Part shown: positions 59,386-64,000 of the stretch, piece after piece
Position numbering within the stretch: the stretch's first letter is position 1
How the letters are laid out: the number at the start of each line of letters is the position of its first letter
Assembly (NCBI GenBank): GCA_026874595.1
Contig: CM049308.1
Coordinates: 95,900,624 to 95,964,623, forward strand
Length of the DNA stretch: 64,000 bases
Origin: Sipunculus nudus
Taxonomy: Eukaryota > Annelida > Sipuncula > Golfingiida > Sipunculidae
Reading direction: 5' to 3'
The notes under the pieces: model-generated
Database searches by the model: none
What the model was told of the DNA's origin: nothing
The model's input: the letters and a program-made list of their open reading frames with translations, nothing else
Position numbers and translations under genes: made by a program

Positions 59386-59564
59386 AATGATTACGTCACA
59401 GACCTCCTCCATGAGCAGTCAGCGCCATCTTGGTGACCCTTGTTTTGGTATACTGACGTCACAAACCGCGTGACATGAACAACACGTCGCCTTGAGACAT
59501 GGCCTCGCATCTGATGTCATAATACTGAATTCCAACAGGCCTTGACAGCGTCTGGGCCATTGCT

Positions 59565-60176
59565 TCATAAGACCTGGAATTTTGGCCATGAGCCCTGGTC
59601 CTTATATTCCAAACAGTCGGCCCCCGTGTGGGCAGCCCGACTTAGTCCTTGTGCGCTGCCTAAGGGGCCGTAGGAACCCTGTCCTCCGTATGACGCCATG
59701 CTTGGTGACGTCATAGATGTCATTTGGTTGGTTGTCATAACTGGCAGTTGCATGTGCGGGCTCATATAATCCATGCTCCCGTAATAACTGGACGGGCCGT
59801 AATTCTGCGCATGCGGAGAATAGGCAGTCTGCGCCTGCGCATTGCTCATTGGGTAAGCAGCCGCTGGGGAGCGCTGCATGCACGTGCTGTTCGTCATAAT
59901 ATCGTTCATGGGGGGAATGGACGCCGGACTCCAGATAGCCGTGCTGCTGCCGTTAGGGGGCGTGCACAGTGCTGGAGGTTTGTATGTCTCTGACGCTGTG
60001 GTTTCTTCTGCGGGCTCGTTTTTGATTTTCTTGCTGTCTGACTGTGATGACGCTGACGGTGGCGTCGTCTGTTGGCTGGACTGAGAACTCTGACTGGTGC
60101 CGCTGGGTTTTGACTTGGCCTGGTCTTGGGCTTTTTGCTGCTGTCGACACTTTGCTCGTCTATTCTTGAACCAAAC
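59565..60176 (-). CDS. Otx: Otx homeobox transcription factor, last coding exon (homeodomain end plus C-terminal region)
   Basis: This is the terminal coding exon of an orthodenticle/Otx protein, a K50 paired-like homeodomain transcription factor for anterior head and brain patterning in bilaterians. It starts right after an AG acceptor (minus strand, 60177-60178) in phase 0 with VWFKNRRAKC, which is homeodomain residues 47 onward. Lys50, diagnostic of Bicoid/Otx specificity (TAATCC sites), is present. An intron just before this Val is the usual Otx position. The exon encodes 203 residues: about 14 of homeodomain, a Gln/Ser/Lys-rich linker, an IWSPAS motif, a Tyr/Met/Ser/Gln-rich activation region, and one Otx tail (DCLEYKDQ ... 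KFQVL) at the stop. Vertebrate OTX proteins usually have two tandem tails; one is seen here. The reading frame is intact. The first exons, including homeodomain residues 1-46, are not in the window. Identity is very secure; the 3' UTR extent is not. Confidence 0.96.
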   Translation of the reverse strand, partial: VWFKNRRAKCRQQQKAQDQAKSKPSGTSQSSQSSQQTTPPSASSQSDSKKIKNEPAEETTASETYKPPALCTPPNGSSTAIWSPASIPPMNDIMTNSTCMQRSPAAAYPMSNAQAQTAYSPHAQNYGPSSYYGSMDYMSPHMQLPVMTTNQMTSMTSPSMASYGGQGSYGPLGSAQGLSRAAHTGADCLEYKDQGSWPKFQVL

Positions 60177-61122
60177 CTGTAACAATGAAGCGTACAGTTA
60201 AGAATCGTGTGATGATGATGATGATCATACACCATCATTGTAATTATACAATACACCAAACGTGTAAGGTTAACTTGCTGCATGCTAGGCCTATGTGAAT
60301 GTATGGAACAAGAGGTCATGCGATGCGTAACAAATACTGTGGTTTCAAATCAACAAACTGACATTTTTTTCTGACGTAACATTTCCCTGGGAGAACTCTT
60401 TACCATGGTTTTGCCCCGTGTTGTACACGGTCACGGGGAGGATGTACAGGCTTCCGTACATCCTCCATAATCGCTGCCTGATTTAATTTTAACCCGGTTT
60501 CCCTGCTCACAGTTATCCAATTATCTGCTTGTCAAATTACCGTTGGCCACATGGCCCGAAGAGAGAGAAGTTACCTGAGCCAAAACCCCGCGGGTCGGAC
60601 CAGCTATGTATTACGTCAATCAATAAACATGTTGCGGTTATACTCTGCGTCTACAGAGCTTCAGATTATGAAACCAAAATGACGAAAAGGGTAAAAATCT
60701 AAGCTCCGCCTGGCGGCAAGAAAACCTGCATGTCCCAGCATTGCCGTGACGACACTGCTCACGGGAAGGGAAGGGAAATTCAGATCAAACCACAAAGAAA
60801 AATAAACAAAACGTTCAGAATCGGTCTGCTCAGGATAAAATGTTCTATACTGGAGGGTGCCGGCATCGCCCGGAAAACCCCGTCAACATGCTGGAGGATT
60901 TTACCACCAAAAATAATAAAAAAAAAATAAAAAAGTAATAATACTTCACAACGAGACATCAGGCTTGACATGTTATATTTAAGACCTTAATACACGGATC
61001 AAGATCAAATAATATAGGTGCCCGGTAACAGATGTATGTATTCTTATATAATTATACTGTAAAAATAATTTGCATTCAAGTGAAAATTTTACGTATTTAC
61101 ATATACACTCATAATTACATAC

Positions 61123-61162
61123 ACACACTCATACACACACACATATATATATATATATATAT
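61123..61162. repeat. (CA)n(TA)n compound microsatellite
   Basis: CACACAC runs followed by (AT)n, within the Otx intron. Confidence 0.93.
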
Positions 61163-61722
61163 TTATATTAATTTATAGAGTTTTGTAAATATAAAAAAAT
61201 ATATGAACAGTCTTGGTGAGGATGAGGGGATTTGTTCTTTAATATTTATAATTTTATATCCAGATCATATTTATTGATATCCGAGACAACTGCGGAATTT
61301 TACTACAAATATATCCATTTAATGATTTAATGAAATTGTTATTTCGTTGATGTATGTGGTTGCTGTATTTAGACATTATCATAATAATTATTAGACAGAA
61401 ATAAATCAATATTTCAACAGATGCCAATCAGATTGTCGGTATATATATAGTATACACGTGACGGCATGCAGCCACGGTCGAGATACCTGACATCTACCGC
61501 TATGTGAACATTACGCAAGTCTTTTATGCATCCCGGCGGAGCGATGACGTCATCACGGATCACGTAAATCAGATAAACCAAGCTACCATGGCAACTAAGC
61601 TGATTTCTAAACCAAGGTCTCACCCCCTCCCGCGTTCCTCAGGAGACCAACACTCGCATCCTAACAGGGCTAGTTTGTCGTTATACAAAATAAATCGCGA
61701 GAAATCAACACTGCTCAATTAT

Positions 61723-61728
<6 letters not shown>

Positions 61729-61778
<50 letters not shown>
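61729..61778. repeat. (AT)n microsatellite
   Basis: About 50 bp of AT dinucleotides in the Otx intron. Confidence 0.97.
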
Positions 61779-61780
<2 letters not shown>

Positions 61781-61863
61781 TTTTGTAAATAATGAATATA
61801 TCTACATAAATATTTGCACTTCGTGATATGCGTGTATATATTAATTTAAATATACCATGCCGT

Positions 61864-61865
61864 AA

Positions 61866-61908
<43 letters not shown>

Positions 61909-61957
61909 TTAATAATAATAAATTAAAATAATAATAATAATAACAATAATAATAATG
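61864..61957. repeat. (AAT)n microsatellite, interrupted
   Basis: About 94 bp of imperfect AAT repeats in the Otx intron. Confidence 0.96.
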
Positions 61958-62820
61958 AAAACCATTTGTACAACCCATGTAAAAAAAATAGTTTATATTA
62001 TTATAAATAACCGATAAAATGATACAAGCATGCGGGTGTTCTTTGTCGGTACACAATGGATGACGGAGGAAATGTTTATTTAAATTACCTGGTAGATTTT
62101 GTCCAGTAAACGTAATGTTTGGTGACGCATGGCGTAAAATATACCAGCTATGTAAAATATGTGTTGTGTCAGTCATGCAGGAAGTGCTTGGTCGGTAAAA
62201 TCCGGACGACCCCGGCATCCATTCGCATTCCACAAGCCGCGTGCTTCAATCCGGATTCACAACATTACTGTCACCAATTTACGGTAAGCCCCAACAATAA
62301 TAATCAGATTAAATATTACTCTCCAAAATGGAACAATAAACTGAATTTCGTTGACAGATACTTCATTTAGGGACTTGAATCTAACCCCCTTGAATCGTAA
62401 TCACTCTCAGCATTTATACCAGTTATCAGCATTAGTACATGTACATATAATTATGACGTATTTAGCGTTCGGGGCCGGGTGGGTCCACGACTTCAGTGTT
62501 TCTTAGCAATCATTCAAACGGAACCACCCCGGGGGGAATTTTGGAGAGCCCACTTGTACATTCTTTCTAGATTTGTTTCGATGAGCTCCTCCCGAACCTT
62601 GTATTGTTATGACGGATATTCTTTCTATACACCATTGAAACAAAAGGCTGGAGCGATGCACGGGGTTCCTGTTTGGCATGTTTGAACGCGCGCATGAAAT
62701 TCCACGCATAATTCTACCTGATCAATTTCGTCGACCGCATACCAGAGGTGATCCATATTTTAAAGAACATCCGAAAATCACTACGCATACATGGATATTT
62801 TTAATATATCAACATTAATA

Positions 62821-62880
62821 TGACATAAATTGCTCGCATGCATATAAAAATGTGACATAAATTGCTCGCATGCATAAAAT
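62821..62880. repeat. 32-bp tandem duplication in the Otx intron
   Basis: TGACATAAATTGCTCGCATG followed by CATATAAAAATG is repeated immediately (second copy from 62853). TGCTCGCATGCAT is identical in both. Confidence 0.92.
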
Positions 62881-64000
62881 AATATAGATATAACCACTTG
62901 ACTAATTATTATAATTGATTTCTAAAAAACCACATATAACAATCTGAAAATCATTTTAAACTGTAAAGTTGTTAACATTTTAAAAGTAACAGCCTTAAAA
63001 TTACAAAACAAAAATATGGAACAAGAGATAAGCCATTTTTATATAAGGAACGTTAAGAAGAACAAAAGGGAATGTTGGGAATATTTAAAAAAATAAACAG
63101 GTATATCTGTCAGATATTAGCTGCACAAAATAACGTCAGTTCTCTTTTAAGTTCGCTGTGACAGCTCGGTGAAATTGATCAGGCGCGTGGCATTTCCCCA
63201 GGTTATATTGAAATTAATCAGAATTCGCAGATGCTGTTATCTAACCGCGAGTAATTCATTATCTTGCTTCACTTTTATCAAAGTGCTCCCCCGGGCGATT
63301 TTACGGACATGAAAAGCTGACAGATATATTGAACGGGAAGAATATTGCGGAAAATGAAGTAACAATGGACAAATATTTGTTTACTGAATTGAAGTGTAAG
63401 CCTTTATACTATTTATGACATTTATTTTAAGTGAGAATGAATATTAAATCGCACAATACTACAAAAGGAAACAGGCTGCATGCGTATAAATTTCAGGCAT
63501 GAGGTGGTGTTTAAAAATCGAATCCGTGCATTGGGCAGTGACGCCATGAATCTGGAGAACCAGGCGGCCAGCAGCCGGTCGATCCCTTTCTCTATTTCTA
63601 TTAAGGCGGGCCGCGTCGTTATGGAGCTTGGGTTTCTCACTATAACAGTCAATATCCAACACTCCCAGCTGTTGATGGTGCGAATTTCGATGAATAAAAA
63701 CTAATTGCACGGAAAACATTGAGCAAGCTTTCTTTCCTAGCTCGCACCTGCACATAAAGTGTGCCACAAGATCTAAATCCTTATAATCCAGTACGCACAT
63801 ACACGGGCGGCTGCCTTGTCGCGCGCTGCGCGCATTCCTTCACTATGTTGTTGTCAATTTCAAATTAAAGCTCTATTGCCGGACGGGGGAGGGCGGCGCT
63901 ATCAGATTCCAGGATACACTTTACATAATTTGTAATGTCAACGAACACCTCTGGTACATGAAAAGACCTGTATGTTTTCTAAATGGCCAGCACTAGTGGC

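Larger units (their letters stand above)
57320..59564. other. Otx downstream flank / 3' UTR, no other gene
   Basis: The first ~340 bp (57330-57660) is degenerate satellite-edge sequence that includes a poly-G run at 57635-57649. The rest is unique AT-rich sequence with an (AT)n tract at 59020-59065. The 59400-59564 part, next to the Otx stop, is more GC-rich and most likely 3' UTR. No coding exon is recognised. Confidence 0.5.
60177..64000 (-). other. Otx intron (3' part) running off the right edge
   Basis: The stretch from the acceptor at 60177-60178 to the window end must be intron, because the preceding homeobox exon is not found in it. I looked for a minus-strand exon ending in the ESRVQ-type helix 3 sequence and saw none, so the intron exceeds 3.8 kb. 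It contains AT, CA and AAT microsatellites, a 32-bp direct duplication at 62821-62880, and several moderately GC-rich patches (61520-61660, 62460-62700, 63520-63640, 63800-63900) that could be enhancers. No gene is supported inside it. Confidence 0.8.

Noticed and set aside
60177-64000. Search for the Otx homeobox exon upstream of the C-terminal exon
   Set aside because: No minus-strand sequence encoding the N-terminal homeodomain was found, so it must lie outside the window.

Overview
This is an AT-rich animal nuclear sequence, almost certainly from a marine invertebrate and most likely a bivalve mollusc. The reasons are GT-AG introns, the 3' exon of an Otx homeobox gene with bilaterian-type tail motifs, a Ty3/gypsy-related element with Gmr1-type domain order, dispersed repeats that I recall as typical of bivalve genomes, and very many minisatellites. 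The species call is inference. Gene content is low: only two host genes are supported, both partial and pointing toward each other. One is the 3' end of an unrecognised + strand gene (two 42-nt coding exons near 5.2 and 5.9 kb). The other is the last coding exon of Otx on the - strand (59565-60176), whose homeobox exon lies beyond the right edge.

Layout. 0.1-0.9 kb: degenerate dispersed repeat modules. 1.74-3.81 kb: 51-bp minisatellite. 5.2-6.4 kb: end of the unknown gene. 6.16-6.38 kb: 41-bp repeat. 10.47-11.1 kb: irregular ~24-40-bp repeat. 11.4-11.8 kb: decayed tyrosine-recombinase transposon fragment. 12.97-14.54 kb: 66-bp minisatellite. 14.96-15.99 kb: 16-bp minisatellite. 16-20 kb: mostly featureless. 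20.3-20.5 kb: ~47-bp degenerate repeat. 20.86-22.53 kb: a complete non-autonomous DNA transposon with inverted arms made of 21-bp palindromic repeats and a 6-bp target duplication. 24.6-25.5 kb: degenerate Helitron-like repeat. 27.75-27.90 kb: 156-bp LTR-like or foldback element carrying a tRNA-like pol III promoter. 28.0-28.7 kb: 45-bp minisatellite. 30.64-30.91 kb: 15-bp repeat. 31.7-32.2 kb: inverted-repeat element. 34.3-38.8 kb: islands of higher GC that may be regulatory. 38.8-39.4 kb: a short direct duplication. 42.34-44.66 kb: a Helentron-like repeat with a second Helitron-like element nested in it. 44.82-45.26 kb: 38-bp minisatellite. 45.27 to at least 50.17 kb: a dead Gmr1-like LTR retrotransposon on the - strand. 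50.70-51.06 kb: a Harbinger-type MITE candidate. 51.37-57.32 kb: an 83-bp satellite with higher-order structure. 57.3-59.56 kb: Otx downstream flank. 60.18-64.0 kb: Otx intron.

The window is mainly a record of repeat activity. Tandem arrays cover roughly a fifth of it. Several have periods divisible by three (51, 66, 45, 15 and 21 bp), which produces long but spurious open frames. Mobile elements are inactivated by stops, frameshifts and deletions, apart from short non-autonomous elements that keep sharp ends. I found no rRNA, functional tRNA, CRISPR array or bacterial-type operon.
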